A stretch of DNA of 64,000 nt from Ketobacter alkanivorans (GTDB lineage Bacteria > Pseudomonadota > Gammaproteobacteria > Pseudomonadales > Ketobacteraceae): NCBI RefSeq assembly GCF_002863865.1, contig NZ_CP022684.1, positions 4,841,990 through 4,905,989 of the forward strand, in the 5' to 3' direction. Under the pieces are notes generated by a model, which saw nothing but the letters and a program-made list of their open reading frames with translations, was not told where the DNA came from and did not search any database. Below, in pieces: positions 23,985-32,200 of the stretch (positions are counted from its first letter, which is position 1; every line of letters starts with the position of its first letter). A program made the position numbers and the translations under genes.

Positions 23985-24068
23985 CAAACACATCAAAACT
24001 CGCTCCACTTCGTTCCGCTGGACCTCCTTACGCTACGCACCAGTCGGCTCTTTATGTGGGGAACACCA
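23979..24068 (+). repeat. degenerate terminal attC-like palindrome
   Basis: A normal R'' (TCCTAAC, 23979-23985) and ACAAACACATCAAAA stem are followed by partial arms (CGCTCCACTTCGTTCCGCTG), but no GTTRRRY box closes the site; instead TTTATGTGGGGAACACCA stands there. The last 14 bases equal the right end and flank of the IS at 22627-22640. Confidence 0.55.
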
Positions 24069-24119
24069 TTTAACACCACACCACAAACATCTGTCTTTCC
24101 ACTAAGGACACAAAATGTG

Positions 24120-24359
24120 ATGTCAGCACTCAGATATCCGTCTCTAGTTTTATTGGTAATAACGCTCTTCATACAGCCTGGTATTGTTATCGCTAAGCCT
24201 GCGTCTGCAGCACAATGTAAGAAAATTGAAGAGAAGATTGATCGATATACGAAACTGAGACAGTCGGGTGGGTCAGCTAGTCAAATGGACCGGTGGCATC
24301 GCTCCCGTAACAAGCTTAAGTCTCAATATACTGAGAAGCGTTGCGCTCGTTTTCACTAG
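24120..24359 (+). CDS. small exported protein, 79 aa
   Basis: ATG 24120 (or GTG 24117) lies behind AAGGA. The product starts with a signal peptide (LVLLVITLFIQPGIVIAKPASA) and a short helical, basic mature part with CKKIEEKIDRYTKLR, SQMDRWHRSRNK and a final KRCARFH, giving two cysteines that could pair. It looks like a chromosomal periplasmic protein found in marine gammaproteobacteria rather than a cassette. Function unknown. Confidence 0.7.
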   Translation: MSALRYPSLVLLVITLFIQPGIVIAKPASAAQCKKIEEKIDRYTKLRQSGGSASQMDRWHRSRNKLKSQYTEKRCARFH

Positions 24360-24372
24360 AGCGCCCCCTTAT

Positions 24373-24403
24373 AGGTATACGGTTGCGTTGTTGATGTATA
24401 CCT
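24373..24403. repeat. inverted repeat AGGTATAC...GTATACCT
   Basis: An 8-bp perfect inverted repeat with a 15-nt loop in the gap 24360-24506. It has no T-run and could be a weak hairpin or protein site. No gene is in this gap. Confidence 0.35.
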
Positions 24404-24506
24404 GTCCCGGTGTCCCTGCTCCATATCTAGTCCCTTTGGTTGATGTTCCGCTGATACACTGTGTTACTATGGCTGGTGTCAATTGCAGATAGGGAAATAG
24501 AAAGGT

Positions 24507-25310
24507 ATGAGTCTGATAATGAACAGGAAATTGGTGAACTTGTTGGCTGCTTTCTCCTTGGTTGCTGTTACCCAAGTTCATGCTGAAACGCCGGAAGAGA
24601 AGGGTTACAACATATATAAGGAGGCTGAGCGACGGGACGAGGGCTTTGTCGATAATCAAGCTGATATGTTGATGATTCTCAAGAACAAGCAAGAGGCCAC
24701 TAGCGAGCGCGAGATGTCTGTTAAGGGGCTTGAAGGAAAAGGCGATGAGGGCGATATGTCTCTCATGGTGTTTTTGTCTCCCAAGGATCAGAAAGGTACC
24801 GCACTGTTAACTCATCAGCATAAAGATCGAGACGACGATCAGTGGCTTTATCTGCCTGCTCTGAAGAGGGTTAAAAAGATTGCGTCCAGCAAGAAGTCAG
24901 GGCCATTTATGGGAAGTGAGTTTTCATTTGAGGACATTGGTGGGCAGTCTATCGAAGACTACACCTACAAATATCTGAAAGACGAAAGCTACGAAGGTCA
25001 GGATTGTTTTGTGGTAGAGAGTTACCCGGTAGATAAGAACTCCGGCTACACCCGAGTGGTTTCATGGATTGATAAGGAACATTATCGAACCTTGAAGGCT
25101 GAATTCTACGATCGTAAGAGCAGCCATTTGAAGACTTTAACCACCAATGGATTCAAACAATATGAGGGCAAGTTCTGGCGCCCAGATGAGTTGTTGATGG
25201 TTAACCATCAAACTGGTCGCAGTACGGTGATGAAGCAGAGCAATATTAAATTCAAAACCGGGTTGTCTGATTCAGATTTTAATAAGAACAGTTTAAAAAG
25301 AGCCCGTTAA
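24507..25310 (+). CDS. outer-membrane lipoprotein-sorting (LolA-fold) protein, 267 aa
   Basis: After a signal peptide (LVNLLAAFSLVAVTQVHA) the product is a LolA-like half-barrel of the family that includes DUF1329-neighbour proteins: GYNIYKEAERRDEGFVD, DDQWLYLPALKRVKKI, GSEFSFEDIGG and SWIDKEHYRTLKAEFYD are characteristic blocks. Such proteins are usually encoded beside an RND/MMPL exporter and an outer-membrane protein and are thought to move lipids across the periplasm. Here only the outer-membrane gene follows. Ribosome binding site GAAAGG. A strong terminator follows. Confidence 0.88.
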   Translation: MSLIMNRKLVNLLAAFSLVAVTQVHAETPEEKGYNIYKEAERRDEGFVDNQADMLMILKNKQEATSEREMSVKGLEGKGDEGDMSLMVFLSPKDQKGTALLTHQHKDRDDDQWLYLPALKRVKKIASSKKSGPFMGSEFSFEDIGGQSIEDYTYKYLKDESYEGQDCFVVESYPVDKNSGYTRVVSWIDKEHYRTLKAEFYDRKSSHLKTLTTNGFKQYEGKFWRPDELLMVNHQTGRSTVMKQSNIKFKTGLSDSDFNKNSLKRAR

Positions 25311-25312
25311 TC

Positions 25313-25350
25313 AAAAGCCGCGTTGAGGATGTCTTCAACGCGGCTTTTTT
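25313..25350 (+). terminator. rho-independent terminator
   Basis: Perfect 14-bp stem AAAAGCCGCGTTGA / TCAACGCGGCTTTT with an 8-nt loop and T6. It ends the transcript of the LolA-fold gene. Confidence 0.9.
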
Positions 25351-25395
25351 ATACCCTTGGCCTGGTCATTATTTGATCGCCTGAGCGAAAGTTTC

Positions 25396-26799
25396 ATGAT
25401 GAAGTTGATACAATTTGTTGTTATCGGGTTGCTTGTTCTCGTAAGTACCGCAGCTCGAGCTGTATTCGAGCCGTTGTTGGAAGGTGGGGAATGGTCTGCT
25501 GAGACGGGCGTGGAATATCGCTATTTTAAGGATCCGGGTGAGTTTGGCCAGGCGCAGAACGCGGTGGCTTTGCGCTTGGGGGCAGAATATTTTACGTCAT
25601 GGAATGATGAGCAGGATCTCTTTACGTTCGCACCCTATGTTATTTTGGACCAACAAGATCCTGAGCGAACCCTTTTCGATATCCGTGAGGCGCTCTGGGT
25701 TCATGTCGGTGAGGATTGGGAACTGAGGTCGGGTGTTACTCGTGTGTTTTGGGGTAAAACGGAGTTCATCAACTTGGTTGATGTGATCAATCAGCAGGAT
25801 CTGGTTGATGGAGATGATGAGAAGCTTGGCCAACCGATGCTGAATCTCTCTTTGGTGCACGATTGGGGTATTTTCGACTTTTATCTATTAGTTGGCTTCA
25901 GGGAGCGGACTTTTCCTGGCCCGGATGGGCGGCTTCGCACGCCGATTCCAGTGGATACGGATAATGCGCAGTACAGCACCGATACCGGCCCCAATGATAT
26001 TGATTTTGCGGCGCGTTGGCAGAGGCCCTTGACTGATAATCTTGAAATGGCTCTGTCTGTGTTTTCTGGTGTGGATCGGGAGCCTTGGTATTCTTTCAAT
26101 TTCGACCTCAGTGATCCCATGTTGATTCCCAATTATTATCATAAAGATCAATTTGGTATTGAGCTTGAATATCTCTACGAAGGTTGGGCTGTTAAGTTTG
26201 AAGGGATTGCTGTTGAAAGCGAACGAGAACAGTATTGGGCCGGTGTTGCCGGTGTTGAATACAGTTTTTATGGGCTGTTCGACAGTGATGTGGATGTCAC
26301 TTTGATTACTGAATTCATGAGAGATTCCCGAGATGATATGGCTCCGGGTTACTTAGAGCACGATATTGGCGTGGGGGGGCGTTTTACTTTCAATGATGAG
26401 TTCGATACCTCTATGCTGGCGGGGTTCTTGTGGGATCCTGATACCGAAGAAAAAGTCATTTCTGTGGAATTTGAGCGGCGATTGTATTCTGACTTCAAGC
26501 TTGAAGTTCAGGCAATATCGGTATTGGAGCGGGGTACTCCTCAAGTGGATGAGACGAACGCCCAGGCTATTTCCGCGCTGTTGAATTCACCATTATTGGG
26601 ACAGGGTTCGGTTGCGTTTGATGAGGTTCGAGACTTCTTGCTTGGGCTGATTGAGCAGGATGGGCTCGATATCATCTTTGATCCCAGCTACGGGCTTAAT
26701 GTGTTGCAACAGGTTCAGCGTCTAACAGACTCCAGCCGCAAAATCAGTGTCATAGAAAGTGATGACTATATTCAGGTAAAGTTAACGTATTACTACTAA
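25396..26799 (+). CDS. outer-membrane beta-barrel protein, 467 aa
   Basis: Start ATG 25396 gives a clean signal peptide (LIQFVVIGLLVLVSTAARA). The mature protein is rich in alternating aromatic strands and ends in VKLTYYY, with a C-terminal aromatic typical of outer-membrane barrels inserted by BAM. Blocks such as REALWVHVGEDWELRSGVTRVFWGKTEF recall DUF1302/alginate-export-like porins that pair with LolA-fold and RND proteins. It may act with the upstream LolA-fold protein, but the terminator between them means separate transcription. Confidence 0.8.
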   Translation: MMKLIQFVVIGLLVLVSTAARAVFEPLLEGGEWSAETGVEYRYFKDPGEFGQAQNAVALRLGAEYFTSWNDEQDLFTFAPYVILDQQDPERTLFDIREALWVHVGEDWELRSGVTRVFWGKTEFINLVDVINQQDLVDGDDEKLGQPMLNLSLVHDWGIFDFYLLVGFRERTFPGPDGRLRTPIPVDTDNAQYSTDTGPNDIDFAARWQRPLTDNLEMALSVFSGVDREPWYSFNFDLSDPMLIPNYYHKDQFGIELEYLYEGWAVKFEGIAVESEREQYWAGVAGVEYSFYGLFDSDVDVTLITEFMRDSRDDMAPGYLEHDIGVGGRFTFNDEFDTSMLAGFLWDPDTEEKVISVEFERRLYSDFKLEVQAISVLERGTPQVDETNAQAISALLNSPLLGQGSVAFDEVRDFLLGLIEQDGLDIIFDPSYGLNVLQQVQRLTDSSRKISVIESDDYIQVKLTYYY

Positions 26800-26860
26800 G
26801 AAATGATGTTTTAGTAATGATAATAATGATTCAAAACTGAGGTTTAGGTGCAAAACTGGC

Positions 26861-26866
26861 TATAAT
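26861..26866 (+). promoter_or_regulatory. candidate -10 box TATAAT
   Basis: An exact TATAAT lies 26 nt before the histidine kinase ATG. The -35 region (around 26838) is poor, so an activator might be needed, or the match is chance. Confidence 0.35.
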
Positions 26867-26892
26867 TGAGCTAGTTAATCACTGAATGTTGA

Positions 26893-29154
26893 ATGGGCCT
26901 CATGGAACGTGACGAAAAACTGTTAAAGGATCGAAAAATTCTGCGCAAGATCGATCTGAATCTTGCCGTTCAGAGCCGCTTTTTTGTCGCAGCCAATATT
27001 CTGTTATTTCTGTTTGTTGCTTCCGTTGGTAATTATTATCTGTTGCACCCTGTGGTCACGGCGGTGAGTGGGGCAGCTTTATTGGTGCTATCGGCAGGTC
27101 TGTTTTACTTTTGCATTCGATTCGATTCTACCTATGGTGCCGGGCCGGCCCGTTGGCGTATGTATTTCATGGTGCTGCAGGTTGGCAACTCCCTGTGCAT
27201 GGGGTTGTTCTGTGCTGCGGTCATTTGGCTGGATAAGCTGGCAGTCAATGCGTTTCTGGTCACTTTGTATATGGTGGGGTACTCCGCCATTAATAATGTA
27301 GAGTGGTCGCCTTACGATCAGCGGAATGGGATTAGGTTGTTTTGTAATCTGGTCCCTCCTATTGCTGCGTTTACGGTGCTGGCTGATATCAATGGGCTGA
27401 CCATCGCTGCAGGTTTGCTGGTGATGATGGTGATGTTGCTGCGGCAGTCCAGATTGTTGTCTGTGCGCCATTGGGATAACGTTCGCGTGCATCACGAACT
27501 GCATACTAAGGCACGAGACTTGGCTCAGGCCGCCAATGAAGCTCACAGTGCAAGCCAGTTCAAAACGGAATTCCTGTCAAATATTACCCACGAAATACGC
27601 ACACCCATGAATAATGTGCTTGGTATGTTGGCGTTGCTGGACGACACCGAGCTGAGTGCTCAGCAACGGGAATTACAAAACCTGGCTGTGCATTCAGGTG
27701 AAGGTCTGCTGAGCCTGATTGACGATATTGTGGACTTTTCTCGCATTACTTCCGGCCAGGTTCAGCTAAATGAAAGCGTGTTTCATGTAAAACGGTGTAT
27801 CGATCAGAACCTCGAGCTGCTCGGGCCCCGTGCTCATGAGAAAGGCATGGAGCTTAGTTGTACGTACGAGCAGGATATTCCGGTCAGGGTGAAAGGGGAT
27901 CAGGGGCGCTTGGCTCAGTTGATCAATAACCTGGTGTCTAACGCGATAAAGTACAGTGACGGCACGGATATTGTGTTGCACGTGAGTATGAGCAAAGTCT
28001 CCGAGCAGCTCGCTGAACTGAGAGTGTCGGTTCGTGATAACGGTAAAGGTATTGACCCGGTGATGCAGGATCATCTGTTCGATGCATTCTCCAAACAGCT
28101 GACCACCCGTGATGTAGCACAGGCGGGAACGGGGCTGGGGCTCGCTATCAGCAAGGGGCTGGCTGAATGCATGAGCGGTGATATAGGTTTTAAAAGCAGC
28201 CCCGAAGAGGGCACCGAGTTCTGGTTTACGGTGTGCATGCCGCTTTCTACTCAACAGGCCCAGAAGCTGTCTTTAAACAAAGAGCTACTTAACAAACGGG
28301 TTTTGATTGTGGGTGCAGGTGGCGGGTTGCTGGAAGCACTGGTATCGCAGCTGTCTGCATGGGATATGGTTGTCGAATCCATTGCTGGTGATGGGCAGGC
28401 GCACGCGCTGATAGCGGAGGCCGATGAAGCTGATCGGGGCTATGAACTCATCTTTATTAATATGCCGGTTTTACAACCTATGGATCTTGCGTTGGTAACG
28501 GATCTACAGAGCATGGCTCCTTTGAAAACATCCCCTAAGGTCATTATGCTGTCATCCTTGGCGCAGCGTGCTGATGCTTTGCGTACGGGTATGGAAGCCA
28601 AACTTTCAGTGGATTGGTTGAGTAAGCCCATTACTCGAGAGAAGCTATGTCGAGTGTTGATCGATACGTTTGAACTGGATCAACCGGAAGAGACGGCAGA
28701 CAAACAGGATGCAGCCAGCGGGGAGATGGTAGGGCGTCGTATTCTGTTGGTTGAGGATAATGCGGTTAACCAGATGGTGGCAAAAGGCCTGCTTAATAAG
28801 CTGGGCTATGTGGTGACTTCGGTGGTCAACGGTAAGGAAGCATTGGGCTTGCTGGAAGAGAAAGAGTTCGATCTAATTCTTATGGATTGTATGATGCCGG
28901 TGCTTGATGGTTATGAAACCACCACTGCTTTGCGCGACAAAGAGGCAGCCAATGAAGCGTCGGTTCGTATACCCATTATTGCGATGACCGCCAACGTGGT
29001 CGAAGGTGAACAGCAGCGTTGCCTCGCTTGTGGTATGGATGACTACCTATCTAAACCTGTCAATATCGAAGAGCTGGATGCTAAAATGCGGCAATGGCTG
29101 GGGGCAAGAGACAGTGAATCTGAGAGACAGGAGTCGTCTCTGAAATCTGCCTAG
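26893..29154 (+). CDS. hybrid sensor histidine kinase with two receiver domains, 753 aa
   Basis: The N-terminal part (about residues 30-185) has six membrane helices and no large periplasmic domain. A HisKA domain follows with the phospho-acceptor His near residue 233 (FLSNITHEIRTPMNN), then HATPase_c with LVSNAIKYSDG, RDNGKGID and GTGLGLAIS. The first receiver-like domain (about 470-590, RVLIVGAGGG...) has Asn where the phospho-Asp should be (FINMPVLQP), so it cannot be phosphorylated. The second (about 615-735) is complete: LLVEDNAVNQ, MDCMMPVLDGY, MTANV, SKPV. No Hpt domain is present, so the output goes to another protein. An ATG at 26902 is an alternative start. Confidence 0.92.
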   Translation: MGLMERDEKLLKDRKILRKIDLNLAVQSRFFVAANILLFLFVASVGNYYLLHPVVTAVSGAALLVLSAGLFYFCIRFDSTYGAGPARWRMYFMVLQVGNSLCMGLFCAAVIWLDKLAVNAFLVTLYMVGYSAINNVEWSPYDQRNGIRLFCNLVPPIAAFTVLADINGLTIAAGLLVMMVMLLRQSRLLSVRHWDNVRVHHELHTKARDLAQAANEAHSASQFKTEFLSNITHEIRTPMNNVLGMLALLDDTELSAQQRELQNLAVHSGEGLLSLIDDIVDFSRITSGQVQLNESVFHVKRCIDQNLELLGPRAHEKGMELSCTYEQDIPVRVKGDQGRLAQLINNLVSNAIKYSDGTDIVLHVSMSKVSEQLAELRVSVRDNGKGIDPVMQDHLFDAFSKQLTTRDVAQAGTGLGLAISKGLAECMSGDIGFKSSPEEGTEFWFTVCMPLSTQQAQKLSLNKELLNKRVLIVGAGGGLLEALVSQLSAWDMVVESIAGDGQAHALIAEADEADRGYELIFINMPVLQPMDLALVTDLQSMAPLKTSPKVIMLSSLAQRADALRTGMEAKLSVDWLSKPITREKLCRVLIDTFELDQPEETADKQDAASGEMVGRRILLVEDNAVNQMVAKGLLNKLGYVVTSVVNGKEALGLLEEKEFDLILMDCMMPVLDGYETTTALRDKEAANEASVRIPIIAMTANVVEGEQQRCLACGMDDYLSKPVNIEELDAKMRQWLGARDSESERQESSLKSA

Positions 29155-29192
29155 CCGCCATTTAGCTATTTCCAATATTTAAGGAAGCATAA

Positions 29193-29870
29193 ATGAAAGT
29201 TTTGTTGCTGGGGGCTACCGGGCTGATCGGTCGGCATTGCCTGTCAGATCTGTTGGCCACTTCGCAAATTAGTGAAGTCATTGCACCCACCCGACGTTCA
29301 TTGCAGATGAAAGATCAGGCTCTGCACAACGTGCTGGTTGATTTTGATCGTCTGGACGAATATCCAGAGCTGTTTGAAGTGGATGCCATTCTATGCTGTT
29401 TGGGTACCACGATAAAGCAGGCTGGCAGCCGCGAGCGTTTCAAGTTAGTTGATTACCAATATTGCATGGATGCTGCCGAGTTGGGGCGTGCCCATTCAGC
29501 CAAATCATTTTCGTTGGTGTCCGCAATTGGCGCGTCTGCCCGTTCATTGGTGTTTTATTCCAGAGTGAAAGGGCAGTTGGAGGATCACCTTAAGGAACTC
29601 GAGTACCCATCACTTTCCATTTTTCGGCCATCGTTGCTGCTGGGGGATCGGCAGGAAGCCCGCCTCGGAGAAGCGGCGGCATCTTTGGTTGCCCCCTTAT
29701 TTAACCCGTTACTGGTGGGCTCTTTATCCGCTTACAAAGCGATTGAAGCCAATGTGGTTGCCAAGGCCATGGTGAACGATTGTCTGGCTTCAGCCACAAT
29801 TGAGCCGGGCAGTAAGCCGAAAGTTAAGGTGTATAGCCATGACAAGATTGTTAAACTTGCCAGCGACTAG
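29193..29870 (+). CDS. NAD(P)-binding oxidoreductase, HTATIP2/TIP30-like, 225 aa
   Basis: Rossmann-fold protein of the atypical short-chain dehydrogenase type. The dinucleotide motif is LLLGATGLIGRHC at the N-terminus, then CCLGTTIKQAGS, SLVSAIGAS, and a YSRVKGQLE motif with the Tyr-x-x-x-Lys pair. A C-terminal IFRPSLLLGDR and a long helix region follow. Substrates are unknown for most family members. It starts after AAGGAAG, 38 nt behind the kinase gene, and may be cotranscribed with it and with rraA. Confidence 0.88.
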   Translation: MKVLLLGATGLIGRHCLSDLLATSQISEVIAPTRRSLQMKDQALHNVLVDFDRLDEYPELFEVDAILCCLGTTIKQAGSRERFKLVDYQYCMDAAELGRAHSAKSFSLVSAIGASARSLVFYSRVKGQLEDHLKELEYPSLSIFRPSLLLGDRQEARLGEAAASLVAPLFNPLLVGSLSAYKAIEANVVAKAMVNDCLASATIEPGSKPKVKVYSHDKIVKLASD

Positions 29871-29894
29871 TTCAATTGATGTAGGAGATGTAGT

Positions 29895-30383
29895 GTGAAA
29901 TTTGTGACTCCTGATTTATGTGATGCTTATCCTGAATCGGTTCGGATAGTGGAGCCGTTATTCACGAACTATGGTGGGCGTGAGTCTTTTGGCGGTGAAA
30001 TCATTACGGTGAAATGCCATGAGGACAACTCCCTGGTGAAGGAGCATGTGGGCAAGCCGGGTGCGGGCCGAGTCATGGTTGTGGATGGTGGGGGATCGTT
30101 ACGTTGCGCTCTACTGGGTGATATGCTGGCAGAAAAGGCGGCTCAGAACGGTTGGGCCGGGCTGATCATCTATGGTTGTATCCGTGATGTGGATGAAATT
30201 CGAAATACCGATCTGGGTGTGCAGGCGTTACGCACTATTCCTATTAAGAGTAATCGGCAAGGGCGGGGGGATTTAAATATTCCAGTCGCCTTTGGTGGCG
30301 TGACTTTTCACCCAGGTGAATACGTTTATGCTGACAATAATGGGATTATTGTGTCTTCTGTCGAATTAACGATGCCTGCTTAA
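29895..30383 (+). CDS. rraA: RraA family protein
   Basis: Starts at GTG 29895 behind TAGGAGATG. The 162-aa product matches RraA in length and sequence: TPDLCDAYPE, FTNYGGRESFGG, VVDGGGSLRCALLGDMLAE, WAGLIIYGCIRDVDE and the C-terminal YVYADNNGIIVSS. RraA of E. coli binds and inhibits RNase E; related proteins are 4-hydroxy-4-methyl-2-oxoglutarate aldolases, and the Gly/Arg/Asp active-site residues (GCIRDVDE) are kept here. It lies convergent to mdh with a shared terminator. Confidence 0.93.
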   Translation: MKFVTPDLCDAYPESVRIVEPLFTNYGGRESFGGEIITVKCHEDNSLVKEHVGKPGAGRVMVVDGGGSLRCALLGDMLAEKAAQNGWAGLIIYGCIRDVDEIRNTDLGVQALRTIPIKSNRQGRGDLNIPVAFGGVTFHPGEYVYADNNGIIVSSVELTMPA

Positions 30384-30415
30384 ACACTGAAAGCAGCGCC
30401 AAGTCAGCAGGCAAC

Positions 30416-30469
30416 AAAAAACCGGCTATTGAGTACGTTTTACACGTTCCTCAATAGCCGGTTTTTTTA
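30416..30469. terminator. bidirectional rho-independent terminator between rraA and mdh
   Basis: Stem ACCGGCTATTGAG (30421-30433) / CTCAATAGCCGGT (30450-30462), with A5 before and T7 after it, so both converging transcripts can stop here. Confidence 0.92.
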
Positions 30470-30489
30470 TGGCGTGCTATTTAGCGAAA

Positions 30490-31470
30490 TCAGGGCAGAA
30501 GGTGCGCAACGGCATCACGCTCTTCAGCCAGTTCGGTTTCAGTGGCCTTCATTTTCTCGGAGCTGAAGTCGCTGATTTCCAAACCTTGTACGATTTCCCA
30601 GTCGCCATTTTTGCAGACACATGGGAAAGAGTAGATCAGTCCTTCGGCAATTCCGTAGCTGCCATCGCTATATACGCCCATGCTTGCCCAGTCGCCTTCG
30701 GCGGTGCCGAGTGCCCAGTCACGCATGTGGAAGATTGCGGCGTTTGCGGCAGATGCGGCACTTGATGCACCACGGGCTTTGATGATGGCTGCACCGCGTT
30801 GCTGCACAACGGGGATAAATTCGTTGCGATACCAGTCTTGCTCAACTTTAGGCTCAGCCGCTTCACCACTGATCAGCGCCTTGGATATATCTGGGTACTG
30901 AGTGGAAGAGTGGTTGCCCCAGATGGTCATCTTGGTGATGTCATTGATGGAGCTGCCGGTTTTCTGCGCCAGTTGGGTCAGGGCACGGTTGTGATCCAGA
31001 CGGGTCATGGCGGTGAATTGGCGTGGGTTGATGTCTGGTGCATTACGCTGAGCGATCAGTGCATTGGTGTTGGCCGGGTTGCCCACTACCAGTACCTTGA
31101 TGTCACGGCTGGCGTGTTCATTAATGGCCTTGCCTTGTACTGAGAAGATGGCAGCGTTGGCTTCCAGAAGATCTTTACGCTCCATGCCTGGGCCGCGCGG
31201 ACGGGCACCTACCAGCAAGGCGAAGTCTGCATCTTTGTACGCAACGTTGGGATCGTCAGTGATAACCATGCCGTGCAACAGAGGGAATGCGCAATCGTCC
31301 AGCTCCATGGCAACGCCTTTCAGAGCTTCCAGAGCGGGTGTAATTTCCAGCATCTGAAGAATTACGGGTTGATCGGAGCCAAGCATTTCGCCAGCCGCGA
31401 TGCGGAAAAGCAGTGAATAGCTGATTTGGCCAGCTGCGCCAGTAACTACGACACGTACAGGTTGTTTCAT
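30490..31470 (-). CDS. mdh: malate dehydrogenase
   Basis: The 326-aa enzyme oxidises malate to oxaloacetate with NAD in the TCA cycle. It has the lactate/malate dehydrogenase landmarks: VVVTGAAGQISYSLL (Rossmann), GARPRGPGMERKDLL with substrate-binding arginines, VVGNPANTNA, TRLDHNRAL, and the catalytic His in IWGNHSSTQYPD. It belongs to the cytosolic-type (NADP-MDH-like) branch seen in many proteobacteria rather than the E. coli type. AGGAGA lies before the ATG. Confidence 0.96.
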   Translation of the reverse strand: MKQPVRVVVTGAAGQISYSLLFRIAAGEMLGSDQPVILQMLEITPALEALKGVAMELDDCAFPLLHGMVITDDPNVAYKDADFALLVGARPRGPGMERKDLLEANAAIFSVQGKAINEHASRDIKVLVVGNPANTNALIAQRNAPDINPRQFTAMTRLDHNRALTQLAQKTGSSINDITKMTIWGNHSSTQYPDISKALISGEAAEPKVEQDWYRNEFIPVVQQRGAAIIKARGASSAASAANAAIFHMRDWALGTAEGDWASMGVYSDGSYGIAEGLIYSFPCVCKNGDWEIVQGLEISDFSSEKMKATETELAEERDAVAHLLP

Positions 31471-31606
31471 TGGGTCGATCTCCTGTCATCCTGTTTTTAA
31501 AGACGGACAATTCTATGCATCTGGAGACCTAAATACCAATTATTTGTGTTATCGGGGGGTTGAACGGAATGAAGGGGCCAATTTGGTGCAGTTATGTCCC
31601 CGTTGC

Positions 31607-31915
31607 TTACACATCTTCGTCAATATAGACACCTCCCCTGCGAATGGTGGCGGGGTTGGCGCTGCCAGCGTTTTCCAGCATGGAGCGGATTTCCGGGCGC
31701 ATCATGCGGTGTGCATTGCGTCTGTCCTGACGTCTGCGCTCATCTTTGACCGGTGTATCCTTGCGCCTGCGTTCTTTAACGCCGCGCCGATCGGAGAATT
31801 GTGGTCGTTCATGGAGGTCCACGGCTTTGCTGCGCTCGCTGGCATACACCTTTATAGAACGGTTTGATTTCAACCTTTCTATGGGGCGGCGGTGTATGCG
31901 TGGCATCAGTAGCAT
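31607..31915 (-). CDS. basic hypothetical protein, 102 aa
   Basis: Not recognised as a family. It is very arginine-rich and contains clusters DRRGVKERRRKD and DERRRQDRRN, the kind of (D/E)RR repeats often found in small cytosolic proteins of Pseudomonadales, followed by a less charged tail. GAGAGAAG precedes the ATG. It lies alone between mdh and the large signalling gene. The flank 31916-32200 holds no other gene. Confidence 0.6.
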   Translation of the reverse strand: MLLMPRIHRRPIERLKSNRSIKVYASERSKAVDLHERPQFSDRRGVKERRRKDTPVKDERRRQDRRNAHRMMRPEIRSMLENAGSANPATIRRGGVYIDEDV

Positions 31916-32200
31916 GGTCGGACTTCTCTCACTGGTAGTGACCGAAATTAAGGGTTCCTTTAATCTTTATCGGCCGGGTTTTTATTTACTTTAGTTTTCA
32001 ATAAGTTGTCTGGTAGTTTGTAAGGTTTTACCAATTAATGTGCGTTGCTCCCTATTTAGGGGTGCTTCTTAAGAAATTTAATAGACAAATCTTTAACCTA
32101 AGTCTATTTTGTTATTTAGGAAGTCATTCGACTTCTCATTTGTAGCATATTAAATGCCAAGGAATCTGGCCAAGGTCAAGGCACTGGGGAGCGCGTTGCG

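Noticed and set aside
1..24000. CRISPR array
   Set aside because: The repeated units are 55-115 bp imperfect palindromes closing gene-size cassettes or 450-bp bodies; there are no short identical repeats with short spacers.
31544..31867. 107-codon + frame opposite the arginine-rich minus-strand gene
   Set aside because: Overlaps the minus-strand gene entirely and lacks a ribosome binding site; the minus-strand product has the more protein-like composition.
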